Assembly: GCF_029194005.1 (NCBI RefSeq)
Contig: NZ_JARFVA010000002.1
Location: 1 to 64,000, forward strand
Reading direction: 5' to 3'
Source of the DNA: Flagellimonas okinawensis
GTDB lineage: Bacteria; Bacteroidota; Bacteroidia; Flavobacteriales; Flavobacteriaceae
Length of the DNA stretch: 64,000 nt
The position numbers and the translations under genes were made by a program. The notes under the pieces are model-generated. The model was not told the origin of the DNA. It saw nothing but the letters and a program-made list of their open reading frames with translations, and made no database searches. Positions 17,232 through 27,900 of this stretch are shown here, piece after piece (position 1 is the stretch's first letter; each line of letters begins with the position of its first letter).

Positions 17232-18788
17232 TTAACGCTTAAAATCAACTTTTACGAGCTGTTTACGACTGCCCCTTTTTGCATAAAACAACATTTTTTC
17301 ATCCTTTTCGTCCTTGAGTGGCTTGGATACCATAAGAGGCAATCTTGCCTCTTGTTGATCAATGATTTTTTCGTAATCCATTATCCCGTTTTCATCCAAC
17401 GAAATCATGAACACATTTCGGTTTCTACTAAAACCTTGTTTGAAGATCAAGCGTTCGTTGTTGATCAGTTGTGGGTTCTCTGCAGCAGTGCAGATAAAAA
17501 AGTATGTAGTACCATCTTTGCAAAAGGAACTGTAAGAAGCATAAGCCCCATCGCCTTGGGTCACCTCGGTCTTGTTGATATTTCTGGCCCACTCCATATT
17601 TCCATTGCCATCCAGTTTCACACTCACAATATCGTTATGGTGGAAACGCTCGATCTTTACCCTTTGACCCGCACCTGTGGTCTCCAATCCGATGCTCACG
17701 AAATATTCCTCGGCGTTGAAAAAGATTTGTTCATCATCGGTCACCTCAACATTTTTAAACACCAAGTTTTTGATGTCCTTGTCCTCTTCGCGTCCGAATT
17801 TATCATCCATGAATTGTTGTGAGAAGGGATTATATTTTTGAGAACGGATAGCCAAAGATCCAGGATCTACATTGAAATAAGCAATCCCATTATATCTATT
17901 GTCCTTTCTATCGGCGTAAAACCCAACACAGACCAATTTATCATCAACCATAACCGGGTATAGTGCTTCTGGATACTTCCCCGGGTCCACAAACGATTGC
18001 GTTACGTTGCCGAATTGGGACACTTTGATAAGTTCGTACTGAAATTTTCTTTCATCGACCCTAAAACGTCTCTTTTTAAAATAGGCCTTACCCACAATAT
18101 AGGCTGTTTGCAAGTCCGTTGAAAATGCGACATTTTCAAAAGCATAGTTCTTCTCTTCGATTTCATCTGAGAAATCGTATTCAAACTTTTTATTGAGAGC
18201 CGTATCGAACATATGGATCATATGCTTGTTGCTTTTCCCCTTTTTGTGATGAGTACTGATCACAAATCCTTTCTTATCCTCATCAAAGAGAATTGCAGTA
18301 GTGAAACCACGGGAAAAATCCCGGTTATAATAATTTTTTCCTACGGGATCGTCCACTGCTTCCGAAGCTATGGACAACAACTTTTTCTCTTTAAAATTGA
18401 AATCTATAATTGGACTGGAATGTGCCCAATATTCATATTCACCTCTACCATCATTGTAGTTGAGGAACAATAGGTGCAATTGACCATTTTTTAGAAATCC
18501 ATTTACAAAATCGAGACCTTTTATCTTATAATTATATTCGGAGACCAGTTCCAAATCCTTATTATATCTTTCTATGAGATAGCCCTTTGGTCTTAAAATC
18601 AAACCTTGATAATAGGCACGGACCAAAACATAACCACCGGAATCATCCTCATCGATGGCCATAAGATTGGAATATCGGTAACGGTCTTTATATTTTTCTC
18701 CAAAATCGTAGGAGACAGGCATTTTTTGTGCTGTAACCGACATACCGATGAGCACAAGACAAAATAGGAACAAGAGGTTTTTTTTCAT
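17232..18788 (-). CDS. Secreted protein of unknown function
   Basis: A 518-residue protein that I do not recognise. A signal peptide (MKKNLLFLFCLVLIGMSVTAQ) shows export. The rest is a regular series of beta-strand-like segments rich in aromatic residues (GYVLVRAYYQGL, KLVCVGFYADR, EQIFFNAEEYFV), suggesting a beta-propeller-like fold; this is inference. There is no T9SS C-terminal domain, no lipobox and no catalytic motif. It lies 24 bases downstream of the enoyl-CoA hydratase gene on the same strand and may be cotranscribed with it, but no functional link is apparent. Confidence 0.75.
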   Translation of the reverse strand: MKKNLLFLFCLVLIGMSVTAQKMPVSYDFGEKYKDRYRYSNLMAIDEDDSGGYVLVRAYYQGLILRPKGYLIERYNKDLELVSEYNYKIKGLDFVNGFLKNGQLHLLFLNYNDGRGEYEYWAHSSPIIDFNFKEKKLLSIASEAVDDPVGKNYYNRDFSRGFTTAILFDEDKKGFVISTHHKKGKSNKHMIHMFDTALNKKFEYDFSDEIEEKNYAFENVAFSTDLQTAYIVGKAYFKKRRFRVDERKFQYELIKVSQFGNVTQSFVDPGKYPEALYPVMVDDKLVCVGFYADRKDNRYNGIAYFNVDPGSLAIRSQKYNPFSQQFMDDKFGREEDKDIKNLVFKNVEVTDDEQIFFNAEEYFVSIGLETTGAGQRVKIERFHHNDIVSVKLDGNGNMEWARNINKTEVTQGDGAYASYSSFCKDGTTYFFICTAAENPQLINNERLIFKQGFSRNRNVFMISLDENGIMDYEKIIDQQEARLPLMVSKPLKDEKDEKMLFYAKRGSRKQLVKVDFKR

Positions 18789-18812
18789 GATTTGGCTTGG
18801 TTAAGCCGATGG

Positions 18813-19595
18813 TCATGACCCGGGGAAATCAGCTTTGCGTTTCTCCAAAAATGCAGAGGTACCCTCTTTAAAGTCATCAGTACCAAAGCAGCTGCCAAAA
18901 GCATCAATCTCCACCGAATAGCCATCAGCGTCATACATAAAACCAGCATTTACGGCTTTTATTGCATGCTTGATCGCCACAGTGGAATTATTCGATATCC
19001 TGCCTGCTATTTTAATACAAAAGGGCAACAGTTCCTCCTGGGAAACTACATGGTTGACCAATCCATAGCCAAAAGCCTTATCTGAATCGATCATTCCGGC
19101 TGTCATGATCATTTCCATGGCACGTCCCTTTCCAATTAATTGCGGCAGCCTTTGTGTACCACCATAACCAGGGATTACACCCAAGGAAACTTCCGGAAGT
19201 CCCATTCTGGCATTGCTACTGGCAACCCTAAAGTGGCAGGCCATGGCAAGTTCCAGACCACCGCCTAGAGCAAACCCATTGATAGCCGCGATCACTGGGG
19301 TCGAAAGGTTTTCCACAAAATCGAAAAGGTTGCGCTGCCCAGCAGCGGCCAACTGTCTGCCCTCCTTTACGGAATAATTCGAAAATTCAGAGATATCCGC
19401 ACCTGCCACAAACGCCTTTTCCCCACTTCCGGTAATAATGATCACTTTGGTATCCTCGTCTTCGTCCAGTTCCTTGAAAGCAACGTGCAGTTCCTCTATG
19501 GTTCTCTTGTTGAGGGCATTCAGTTTTTTGGGTCTGTTTATGGTGATGGTGGCCAAATTGTTCTCCTCTTCAATGTAAATGTTCTCGAAATCCAT
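18813..19595 (-). CDS. Enoyl-CoA hydratase/isomerase family protein
   Basis: A 260-residue crotonase. Both catalytic glutamates of true hydratases are present: E115 in GGGLELAMAC and E135 in LPEVSLGVIPG. The oxyanion-hole block AGADI (64-68) and GYGGTQRL are also typical. It would hydrate enoyl-CoA in beta-oxidation or a related acyl-CoA pathway. It lies 43 bases downstream of the NtrY-like kinase gene and just upstream of the secreted orphan, in a minus-strand run. No other beta-oxidation gene is nearby. Confidence 0.93.
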   Translation of the reverse strand: MDFENIYIEEENNLATITINRPKKLNALNKRTIEELHVAFKELDEDEDTKVIIITGSGEKAFVAGADISEFSNYSVKEGRQLAAAGQRNLFDFVENLSTPVIAAINGFALGGGLELAMACHFRVASSNARMGLPEVSLGVIPGYGGTQRLPQLIGKGRAMEMIMTAGMIDSDKAFGYGLVNHVVSQEELLPFCIKIAGRISNNSTVAIKHAIKAVNAGFMYDADGYSVEIDAFGSCFGTDDFKEGTSAFLEKRKADFPGS

Positions 19596-19638
19596 ATATA
19601 CTGATGTTTGAGACGGTTTCCATGATCGTCCGCCATTA

Positions 19639-21093
19639 TTATTTTAGTTCTTTAGGAAATTGGATACAAAACACCGTACCCTTCCCAACTTGAGAAGTAA
19701 AGTTAATGGTTCCTCCGTAGTTTTCCACAATGTTCTTTACCATTCCCAAGCCCAAACCGGTACCACTCGATTTTGTGGTAAACTTAGGTTCAAAAATTCT
19801 ACTTTTATTTTCATCCGATATGCCCATTCCGTTATCGGCTATTGAAATTTTCACTTGGTCATCGGCCGAGGCGACCGTTACCAGAATTCGAGGTGATTCC
19901 ACATCGGGCACGGCCTGTATTGCATTTTTGACCAAATTGGTAATAACCCTAATGAGCTGCGTACGATCCAGCTTTGCCACGATTTCTTCCTCATCGGCGA
20001 TAAAATGAATATAGTCCTCATTAAAGATTTCCAAGGCCAATCGAACCACCTTCACCACGTTCAGGGTCTCATTCTGCTGTGCCGGCATGTCCGCAAAACT
20101 GGAAAAGGCCGTAGCGATATTGCTCATGGTATCTATCTGCTGAATCAAAGTTTTAGAGAATTCCTTCACCTTTTTGTGGATATCTGGATCTTCGGGATCG
20201 AATTTGCGTTCAAAACTTTGTACAGAAAGCCTTAAAGGAGTCAATGGGTTCTTTATCTCATGGGCCACTTGTTTGGCCATCTCCCTCCAGGCCTGTTCCC
20301 TTTCGCTACGGGCCAGTTTTACGGCGCTCTCTTCCAACTCATCGATCATTCGGTTGTACGAGTCCACCAACTTTCCGATTTCCTCACCGGGGCTCTCCAA
20401 ATGGATCTTCTCATTTTGATGGGTCAAGTTGGTACGGTTGATCTTATCGGATATGGTCTGAAGCGATCTGGTAATGTATTTGGAAATAAAGTAGGCCAAA
20501 ATAATGGCAACGATCAACATGAGCACATACACCAATCCCAACCTAAAGAGAAACTCCCGAAGTTCCATATTGTTGAAGGTGTTGTCTTCAAAATAGGGAA
20601 GGTGCAATATACCAATTGGCTTGAACTTAAGATCGTAGATATAAGTGTAAGTGGATTGATAGCTATCTCCAGCAGCTCTTTTCTCCTCAACAAAACGTGT
20701 TTCCCCACTTTCCCTCAAAAAATTTAAGATCTCTGCATCCAAACAAGTGGCTATGGAGTTGGACTCAAAAGAAGGTCTAGAGCTTTTGATCAGATTGCCT
20801 TCCAGGTCGTAAATATTAAAGTTTACGTTCTGAATATTGGCTATATCATAGATTTCCTCGCTAAAAATTAGGTGTAGATTTTCCGTGGATATGGGGTACG
20901 TAGTCTCCTTTAAGGTGTAATTGATACTCTTGATCAATTGCTCCTCTTTACGTTCCAGACGCTCGTTGTGATAATCGTTTCCCTGCTCTTTATATTGATA
21001 TACCGTTACCCCGGCAATGAGCACAGAGGCAACTACTACCAAGGTGATCATGGCAAAGAAAATACGTGACCTTAAGGAGAGTTTTCTTAACAA
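19639..21093 (-). CDS. NtrY-like sensor histidine kinase with HAMP domain
   Basis: A 484-residue inner-membrane kinase: transmembrane helices at ~12-32 and 183-205, a periplasmic sensor region between them, HAMP (~205-258), HisKA with H278 in VAHEIKNPLTPLRLS, and HATPase (~375-484; NLVKNAIQA, IADNGMGI, GTGLGLGMV). The KNPLTPL block is typical of the NtrY group. The start is a TTG at 21093: the frame has no upstream ATG, and the first internal ATG (residue 15) would cut into the first helix. No response regulator is adjacent, so it is an orphan kinase in this window. A 14-bp perfect palindrome sits 10 bases before its start. Confidence 0.9.
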   Translation of the reverse strand: MLRKLSLRSRIFFAMITLVVVASVLIAGVTVYQYKEQGNDYHNERLERKEEQLIKSINYTLKETTYPISTENLHLIFSEEIYDIANIQNVNFNIYDLEGNLIKSSRPSFESNSIATCLDAEILNFLRESGETRFVEEKRAAGDSYQSTYTYIYDLKFKPIGILHLPYFEDNTFNNMELREFLFRLGLVYVLMLIVAIILAYFISKYITRSLQTISDKINRTNLTHQNEKIHLESPGEEIGKLVDSYNRMIDELEESAVKLARSEREQAWREMAKQVAHEIKNPLTPLRLSVQSFERKFDPEDPDIHKKVKEFSKTLIQQIDTMSNIATAFSSFADMPAQQNETLNVVKVVRLALEIFNEDYIHFIADEEEIVAKLDRTQLIRVITNLVKNAIQAVPDVESPRILVTVASADDQVKISIADNGMGISDENKSRIFEPKFTTKSSGTGLGLGMVKNIVENYGGTINFTSQVGKGTVFCIQFPKELK

Positions 21094-21102
21094 GCTCGCT
21101 TG

Positions 21103-21116
21103 ATTTAACGTTAAAT
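21103..21116. promoter_or_regulatory. Palindrome upstream of NtrY-like kinase gene
   Basis: ATTTAACGTTAAAT is a perfect 14-bp palindrome centred about 16 bases before the TTG start codon of the kinase. It could be an operator or a leader hairpin too short to be a terminator. AT-rich palindromes of this size can also arise by chance. Confidence 0.3.
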
Positions 21117-21229
21117 TTAAGCAATTATCGAGCCAAATAAGATGGCAATTACCATGATCAAGTTCAAATCCAACTCATAGGACAAAATCGGTTTACCCAA
21201 ACCTGGGCTCTATCTTGAGGTTGGATTTG

Positions 21230-21775
21230 CTATGCATTGGGATTCCGGTCCCTTACCTTTTTGTACCATCGAATGCCCAGCATCAACAAAACCATCAAAA
21301 CAAACATACCAACAATACCGTATACCCAATTAAAGGCACTTTTCAAGACCACTAAAAATACCACCGCAAACAAGATAATGGTAGCTACCTCATTCCATAA
21401 CCGCATAAACTTTGAGGTGTATTTTACCTCATCGCGTTGCAATTGTTTAAAAATTTGATGACACTTAAAATGATACCCGAAAAGCAACAGTACAAAGGCA
21501 AGTTTTACGTGCATCCAAGGCTGCTGTAACCAGGCGGGCATCAAAATCAATAACCAAATCGCGGTCAAGGTGCATAAAACAGCCGATGGCCATGTGATAA
21601 TATACCACAAGCGCTTGGTCATCAACTTTAATTGGTCCGTAAGGATTTCCTTATCCGGTGAAGGTTTCTGCCAAGACTCGATATGATAGATAAAGAGTCT
21701 TGGAATATAGAAAAGTCCTGCAAACCAGGTCACTACAAAGATTAAGTGCAACGATTTTATATATGGATAAAGCAA
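21230..21775 (-). CDS. hemJ: Protoporphyrinogen IX oxidase HemJ (CopD-like fold)
   Basis: A 181-residue inner-membrane protein with four to five helices. The N-terminal block SLHLIFVVTWFAGLFYIPRL, with H10, is the HemJ hallmark, and HVKLAFVLL (K91) holds the family's conserved lysine. HemJ oxidises protoporphyrinogen IX to protoporphyrin IX, the penultimate step of heme synthesis. It complements the heme operon at 45321-52376 and ferrochelatase at 38928. The start is a TTG at 21775; no in-frame ATG exists upstream. It lies 18 bases downstream of a VPS10/BNR gene on the same strand, an unexpected neighbour for a heme enzyme. Confidence 0.88.
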   Translation of the reverse strand: MLYPYIKSLHLIFVVTWFAGLFYIPRLFIYHIESWQKPSPDKEILTDQLKLMTKRLWYIITWPSAVLCTLTAIWLLILMPAWLQQPWMHVKLAFVLLLFGYHFKCHQIFKQLQRDEVKYTSKFMRLWNEVATIILFAVVFLVVLKSAFNWVYGIVGMFVLMVLLMLGIRWYKKVRDRNPNA

Positions 21776-21793
21776 TGTATTGACTTTTAGATG

Positions 21794-24700
21794 TTACATA
21801 CGAATGGCACCAATGCCATTTTCCCAAAGTTTGGTATTAAAATTAGGTATTTCTGAATTCATCAAGGTCTCTGCTCTTTGTTTTAATCCAATCCATTGAG
21901 CATCCAGTTCAGCCTTTCTATCTTTTGATGGTTTATTGATTTGGGGCAGTGCGCTATTGCTATGGTTCATCACAAACATATATTCCGCAGTAAACTTATT
22001 GGGAAAGTTCTCCACGTCGTCATATGCCTGGGATTTTCTTTGGACCATTTCCCCATCCCATTCCTTTAGTTTATCCAACAACGCTTGACCTTGTTTTTTA
22101 AGATCCTCATCTTTTAAATCCTTTAGGATAGATTCCAACTGTCCCTGAACCTCTTTTAACTTGTTCACCTTGTTGTGCATGTCGGTGAGCTTGGTTTCAA
22201 AATCCATCATAATCGCATGGTGTTCTTCAAAACGTTCTTGGGTCATATCAGTGTTTGGAGTAGGTACAATGACACCTTGTGTTGCCACCTCTTTATCCCC
22301 TGTCTTGATCTTAATAGTATAGTAGCCAGGTGGCACCTTATGGCCTGTAAAATCTGCCTCAATATACACACCGGGTATACCAGGTACTATAGGTGTTTTT
22401 AGGTCCCAAACAAAACGGTTCAACCCTTTGTCCATACCCAAAACTGGTTTTGGAGGAGCTCCACCTCCATTGTGCGGAATATAGCTTTCATTTTTTTTGG
22501 AACTAAAACTACGTACAGCCCTGCCCTTACTATCCGTAATTTCCATGGTTACTTCTGTGGAATCCATTTGTTCTGGTAGGTTGTAATAAATGACCATACC
22601 ATTGGCGGGATTTACCCCTTCGAACGGATTGGTACCGGTAACAATTTTGGAATTGCTGTTGAGCTGACTCCCCCAATATCCGTGAATGGCTTCCTCTGGC
22701 TTATAAACTTTCAATGCATCCGTTTTTCCCTTATACTGTGCAAGAGTGGTGATGTTGTCCAATATCCAAAAACTCCTTCCTGATGTTGCCACTATCATAT
22801 CTCCCTGGTGCACCTTTAGGTCAGTGATGGGAGTTTTTGGCAAATTCAATTGTAGGGGTTCCCATTTTTTGCCATCGTTCCACGATACATAAAGTCCTTT
22901 CTCCGTTCCAGCGTAGAGCAGTCCTTTTTGGTCTTGGTCTTCACGTACTACCCGGGTAAAAGCCCCATAAGGTATTCCATCATTAATGTTAGTCCAGCTT
23001 TTCCCATAATCGGTACTCTTGTAAATTCCAGGAGTATAATCGTTGAATTTATATCTAGTGGTGGCAATGTAAAAAGTGCCTGGATCGTGTGGAGATACTT
23101 CAATGGCGTTCACCAAACATTCCTTTAGGCCTTTTGGGGTAATTTCTTCCCAGGATGTTCCTCCATTTTTTGTGATGTATACCAAACCATCATCACTACC
23201 GGTAATCAAAACTCCTGCCTCATGTGGTGATTCAATCAGGTAGGCCAAGGTTCCATAATTCTCCGCACCTACAGCCTCGTTGGTATAAGGTCCGCCACCT
23301 TTCCCTTGCAATTCATCTTGGTCACGCGTAAGGTCCGGGGATATTTCTTCCCATGTTACGCCATTATCCCTTGTTCGTAGTACCAATTGAGCTCCATGGT
23401 AAAAGGTTCCTGGCTCATGTTTGGACCAGATTATGGGTGCATTCCAATTGTACAGGTATTTCATGTCGCGGGCATCGCGTCCCAAATATTGAATGGGTGC
23501 AGCCATAACGTTACTGGACATTTTGGATTGCATATCCAACAATTCAATAGTCCCCAAATAACTACCGCCCATAACATATTGCGGATCATCAGGGTCAAAG
23601 CCCAAAAATGCGCTTTCTCCTCCAGCGGAATAATGCCAATCTTCCCTTCCTATGCTCCATCGGCCTAAGGATAGGCTCGCAATTTTAACAGAAGTATTGT
23701 CCTGTTGGCCTCCGTAAATGTTATAAGGAAAAAGGTTATCGGTATTGATGCGATAAAACTGTGCGGTTGGCATATTGTCCTGTAATGTCCAGGTTTCCCC
23801 ATAGTCATAGGAAATAGTGGCGCCCCCATCATCGGCCAAAAGAATGTTGTTGGAATTGTCCGGATTGATCCAAAGATCATGCGTATCTCCATGGGGTACG
23901 GAAATGGTCTCCCAGGATTTACCCCCATCTTCCGAACGGAACATGGAAGCACTGAGAACGTATACCGTATCCTCATCATTGGGGTCTGCAAACACTTCGA
24001 TGTAGTACCATGCACGCTGTACCAATCGGTTGTCACCGCTCACCATATGCCAGCTTTCACCGGCATCATTGGAAACGAAGAGACCTCCCTTATCTTGATT
24101 GGAATCACTTTCAACAACCGCATAAACCTTATCCGAATTTGCGGCACTTACCGCGATGGCCATTTTACCTTTTTCCTCTGGAAGACCTTTGGTCATCTCT
24201 TTCCAAGTATCTCCGCCATCGGTGGATTTATATAGACCGCTTCCCGGTCCACCACTAATTACTTTATTGGGTTTACGCTGATGTTCCCACATGGCCGCGT
24301 AAAGCACCAAAGGGTTGTTTGCATCCATGGAAAGTTCAGCAGCTCCGGTTCCTTCATTTACATATAGGATCTTCTCCCATGTTTTTCCGCCATCCATGGA
24401 ACGGTACACGCCTCTTTCTTGGTTTGGAGCGTACAATGCTCCCTGTGCGGCCACATAAACAATGTCCGGATTTGTTGGATGGACAATGATACGTGAAATA
24501 TGCTGTGTTTTCTCGAGGCCCAGCTTGATCCATGTTTTTCCTGCATCGTTGGATTTGTACATACCATCACCGTAAGATGTCATTACCCCTCTCGGAGCGT
24601 GCTCACCCATACCACAGTATACAATATTTGGACTTGATGGTGAAACAGTTACGGCTCCCACCGAACCCATCTCAAAAAAACCGTCCGAGATATTCTCCCA

Positions 24701-24919
24701 TTGTCCTCCGGCATTGGTGGTTTTCCAAAGCCCTCCTCCAGTGGTTCCCATATAATAGGTAAGTGGGTCGCCCACAACACCGCTTGCCGTCACGGAACGT
24801 CCACCCCTATACGGGCCAATGTTCCTAAACTTCATCGGGTTAAAATAATCGTTGGCTGTTTGTGCAAAGGTGAGTGTTACAAAAAATACACTCAACAAAA
24901 AAAGAAATCCTTTTTTCAT
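21794..24919 (-). CDS. VPS10/BNR-repeat beta-propeller secreted protein (copy 1)
   Basis: A 1041-residue exported protein with a signal peptide (to TFAQ near residue 20). The N-terminal ~700 residues carry many BNR/sortilin-type repeats ([36 protein letters not shown]) that fold as one or two beta-propellers. The C-terminal ~300 residues contain a PPGYYTIKI beta-sandwich and a coiled-coil-like helical part. The opening block [12 protein letters not shown] is shared with its neighbour. Databases often call these glycosyl hydrolases, but no catalytic residues of that kind are evident; binding or peptidase-accessory roles are equally possible. No T9SS tail is present. Confidence 0.85.
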   Translation of the reverse strand: MKKGFLFLLSVFFVTLTFAQTANDYFNPMKFRNIGPYRGGRSVTASGVVGDPLTYYMGTTGGGLWKTTNAGGQWENISDGFFEMGSVGAVTVSPSSPNIVYCGMGEHAPRGVMTSYGDGMYKSNDAGKTWIKLGLEKTQHISRIIVHPTNPDIVYVAAQGALYAPNQERGVYRSMDGGKTWEKILYVNEGTGAAELSMDANNPLVLYAAMWEHQRKPNKVISGGPGSGLYKSTDGGDTWKEMTKGLPEEKGKMAIAVSAANSDKVYAVVESDSNQDKGGLFVSNDAGESWHMVSGDNRLVQRAWYYIEVFADPNDEDTVYVLSASMFRSEDGGKSWETISVPHGDTHDLWINPDNSNNILLADDGGATISYDYGETWTLQDNMPTAQFYRINTDNLFPYNIYGGQQDNTSVKIASLSLGRWSIGREDWHYSAGGESAFLGFDPDDPQYVMGGSYLGTIELLDMQSKMSSNVMAAPIQYLGRDARDMKYLYNWNAPIIWSKHEPGTFYHGAQLVLRTRDNGVTWEEISPDLTRDQDELQGKGGGPYTNEAVGAENYGTLAYLIESPHEAGVLITGSDDGLVYITKNGGTSWEEITPKGLKECLVNAIEVSPHDPGTFYIATTRYKFNDYTPGIYKSTDYGKSWTNINDGIPYGAFTRVVREDQDQKGLLYAGTEKGLYVSWNDGKKWEPLQLNLPKTPITDLKVHQGDMIVATSGRSFWILDNITTLAQYKGKTDALKVYKPEEAIHGYWGSQLNSNSKIVTGTNPFEGVNPANGMVIYYNLPEQMDSTEVTMEITDSKGRAVRSFSSKKNESYIPHNGGGAPPKPVLGMDKGLNRFVWDLKTPIVPGIPGVYIEADFTGHKVPPGYYTIKIKTGDKEVATQGVIVPTPNTDMTQERFEEHHAIMMDFETKLTDMHNKVNKLKEVQGQLESILKDLKDEDLKKQGQALLDKLKEWDGEMVQRKSQAYDDVENFPNKFTAEYMFVMNHSNSALPQINKPSKDRKAELDAQWIGLKQRAETLMNSEIPNFNTKLWENGIGAIRM

Positions 24920-24952
24920 GGTGATGGTTGGTTTGTATAAGAAGTGATATTA

Positions 24953-24987
24953 TCTAAAAAACAAGCCCCTATGCAAAGCATAAGGGC
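24953..24987 (-). terminator. Terminator between the two VPS10/BNR genes
   Basis: GCCCCTATGC at 24965-24974 pairs with GCATAAGGGC at 24978-24987 with one mismatch and an AAA loop. Read leftward it is followed by TTGTTTTTTAG. It ends the transcript of copy 2 before copy 1 begins. Confidence 0.7.
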
Positions 24988-24995
24988 GTTTTAAT

Positions 24996-27900
24996 TTACT
25001 CTTCGATGCTCAAATAATCGAGTTTGAGTTGATTGAATTCTTGGTTAAAGTCCGAAATTTCCTTGTCCACCAAGGTGTCAAAAGCTTCCAATTGCTCTAT
25101 AATTTGGGCCCCGATCTCGTTTTTCACAGCGATATCCTGATCGGTTGGAGGGAAATCATCAATAGATACCAAACTGTTCAAGTGAGCCAACTTATTGGTC
25201 AATTTGATGGGGAAGTTCAATGGATCTTGATTACTTCTGTTCTGTGTCTGGTACAATTCCTTTTCAATGGAACCAAACTCCTCTTTCATCTTTTTGGCCT
25301 TTTCTACCAAAGCTTTGGTTGCATCTTCATCTTTGTACTTTTTAATGAACTCGTCCAACTTGCCGTTAATGGCCCTGATTTTTTTGATGGATTGGTGAGC
25401 TCTATCCACCGTCTCGTTCACCTCGGTGATAAAGTCGTACTGTTTTTGCATATCAGCGATGGTCACCTCTGCTCTTGGGTCGGGAAGTATGGTAAAGTTT
25501 TCCGTCTGTGTTTCACCATTTACGTTCAATGTCACCTTATATGTTCCGGGCACGGCTTTAGGCCCGTCCAAATTGGCCCACCATAAGATCATTCCTTCCA
25601 ATCTTTCGGCTCCTTTGCCACGGGTATCCCAAACGTAGGTGTTACCACCCTTTTTGGCCTCGAGTTTTTTGCCTCTTTCCTTGGAATAGGTGCTATAGGT
25701 TTCCAAAGTATCACCGTTCATTTTTGAATAGGTCAATGAAATACTGTCCTTTTCCGAGAAATCCTTAAGGTAAAAGTGAGTGATTACACCATTGGGCAGG
25801 TTTTCGCCTTCTGTTTTTGAAGGCCTTCTCGCCGCCCTGCCTTTAGTTCGGTAGCTATCCCTTGGCTTATACAGGATGGCATCGGCAGACTTTTTTGCAT
25901 CATTTAATTGATGTAAAACGGTAAGGTCATCTATCACCCACAAGCTCCTTCCCTGTGTGGCCACGATCAAATTATCATCCTTAATGGTTAGATCAGTGAT
26001 CGGAACAATGGGCAGGTTCATTTGAAACTTTTCCCATTTTGCACCATCATTAAATGAAATGTACATACCTGTTTCGGTTCCGGCATACAAAAGTCCTTTT
26101 CTTTTCGGATCTTCCCTGACCACACGTGTAAAATGCTCATCCTCTATTCCACTGGTGATCAAAGACCAAGATTCCCCGTAATCGGTGGTTTTATAAATAT
26201 ATGGGGTAAAATCACCCAACTTATAACGTGTTGCTGCAACATAACATGTCCCTTCATCAAAAGCTGAAGGCTCAATACTATTGATCATGTTCCACTCTGG
26301 CATGCTTGGAGGGGTTACATTTTCCCATGTCTGTCCTCCGTCCTTGGTTACGTGAATTAAACCATCATCACTACCTACCCAAAGCAAACCTTCTTTTAAT
26401 GGACTTTCGTTTGCGGCAAAAATGGTACAATAATATTCTACACTGGTGTTATCCTGTGTAATGGGCCCTCCACTGGAGACCAATTTTGTTGGGTCGTTCC
26501 TGGTCAGGTCATCGCTCAACAGTTCCCAACTCTGACCCTCATTGGTGGTCATATGAACATGATTGGAGAAAGTGTACAGTTTATTGGGATCGTGCTTACT
26601 GAACATAATCGGGAAGTTCCACTGAAAACGGTATTTCATTCCCTCTGCTCCATGTCCCATCGGGTTATCCGGCCAAACGTTGACCGCCCTAGCTGTATTT
26701 CTGGCATGGTTCACGCGGGTCAACAATCCACCATAGCTACCGCCATAAACGATATCATCATTCTTTGGGTCAACGGCAATATGGGCGGATTCACCACCCG
26801 CTGTTTCTTCCCAGTCATCCTCACCTATGGAACCATCGTCACTTCGGTAATTTATCCTTAGTGTAGAGTTGTCTTGCTGCGCAACATAAATTCTATATGG
26901 AAAAGCATTGTCCGTAGTGACTCTATAAAATTGTGCGGTTGGCTGATTGTTCATGGTACTCCAGGTTTCTCCACCATCGTAGCTAACTTGTGCTCCACCA
27001 TCATCGGCCATGACCATTCTGTTGGAATCTTCTGGAGCTATCCACAGATCATGATGATCGCCGTGAGGGGCGTTATTGGATTCAAAAGTTTTTCCTCCGT
27101 CGGTACTCTTGTGGTAACGCACGTTTAAAACATATACTACATTTTCATCATTGGTATCGGCGTATACCCTTGTGTAGTACCAAGCACGCTGCCTTAAACT
27201 TCTATCACTATTGATCAGGGACCATGTATTCCCGCCATCTTCCGAACGGTACAGACCGCCCTTTTCCTTGTTCTCCACCATTGCCCAGACCCTATTGCTG
27301 TTCTGGGGTGAAACGGCCACACCAATAATACCTAGGGTATCGGTTGCAAAACCATCGTTCTTCGAAATTTCCGTCCAAGTTTCACCACTATCGGTACTCT
27401 TCCACAGTGCAGACCCTTCGCCCCCACTGTTAAGACTATACGGTGTACGCTCAATTCTCCAAGTGGAGGCGTATAAAATTCTAGGGTTGTTCGGGTCAAA
27501 GGTAAGATCCACTGCCCCGGCCATGTCATTGGCATAAAGGACTTTTTTCCAAGTCTCTCCTCCATCCGTACTTTTATAAACTCCTCTTTCGGTAGTTGGT
27601 TTGTACAAGTTGCCCATTACTGCAGCATACACGATATTATGATCCTTCGGGTGAATTCTCATTCGGGAAATATGTCGGCTTTTGTCCAAGCCCAACGATT
27701 TCCATGTTTTACCTGCATCCTCGGTCTTCCAAATACCGTATCCCGAAGAAACATTACCTCGAACGGTCTGCTCTCCTCCACCAACATATATTACATTGTG
27801 ATCGCTCTGGGCCACTTCAACGGCACCTATACTCCCACCGAAAAAACCATCGGAAATATTATCCCATGTTATGCCACCATCCATAGTTTTCCAAACACCA

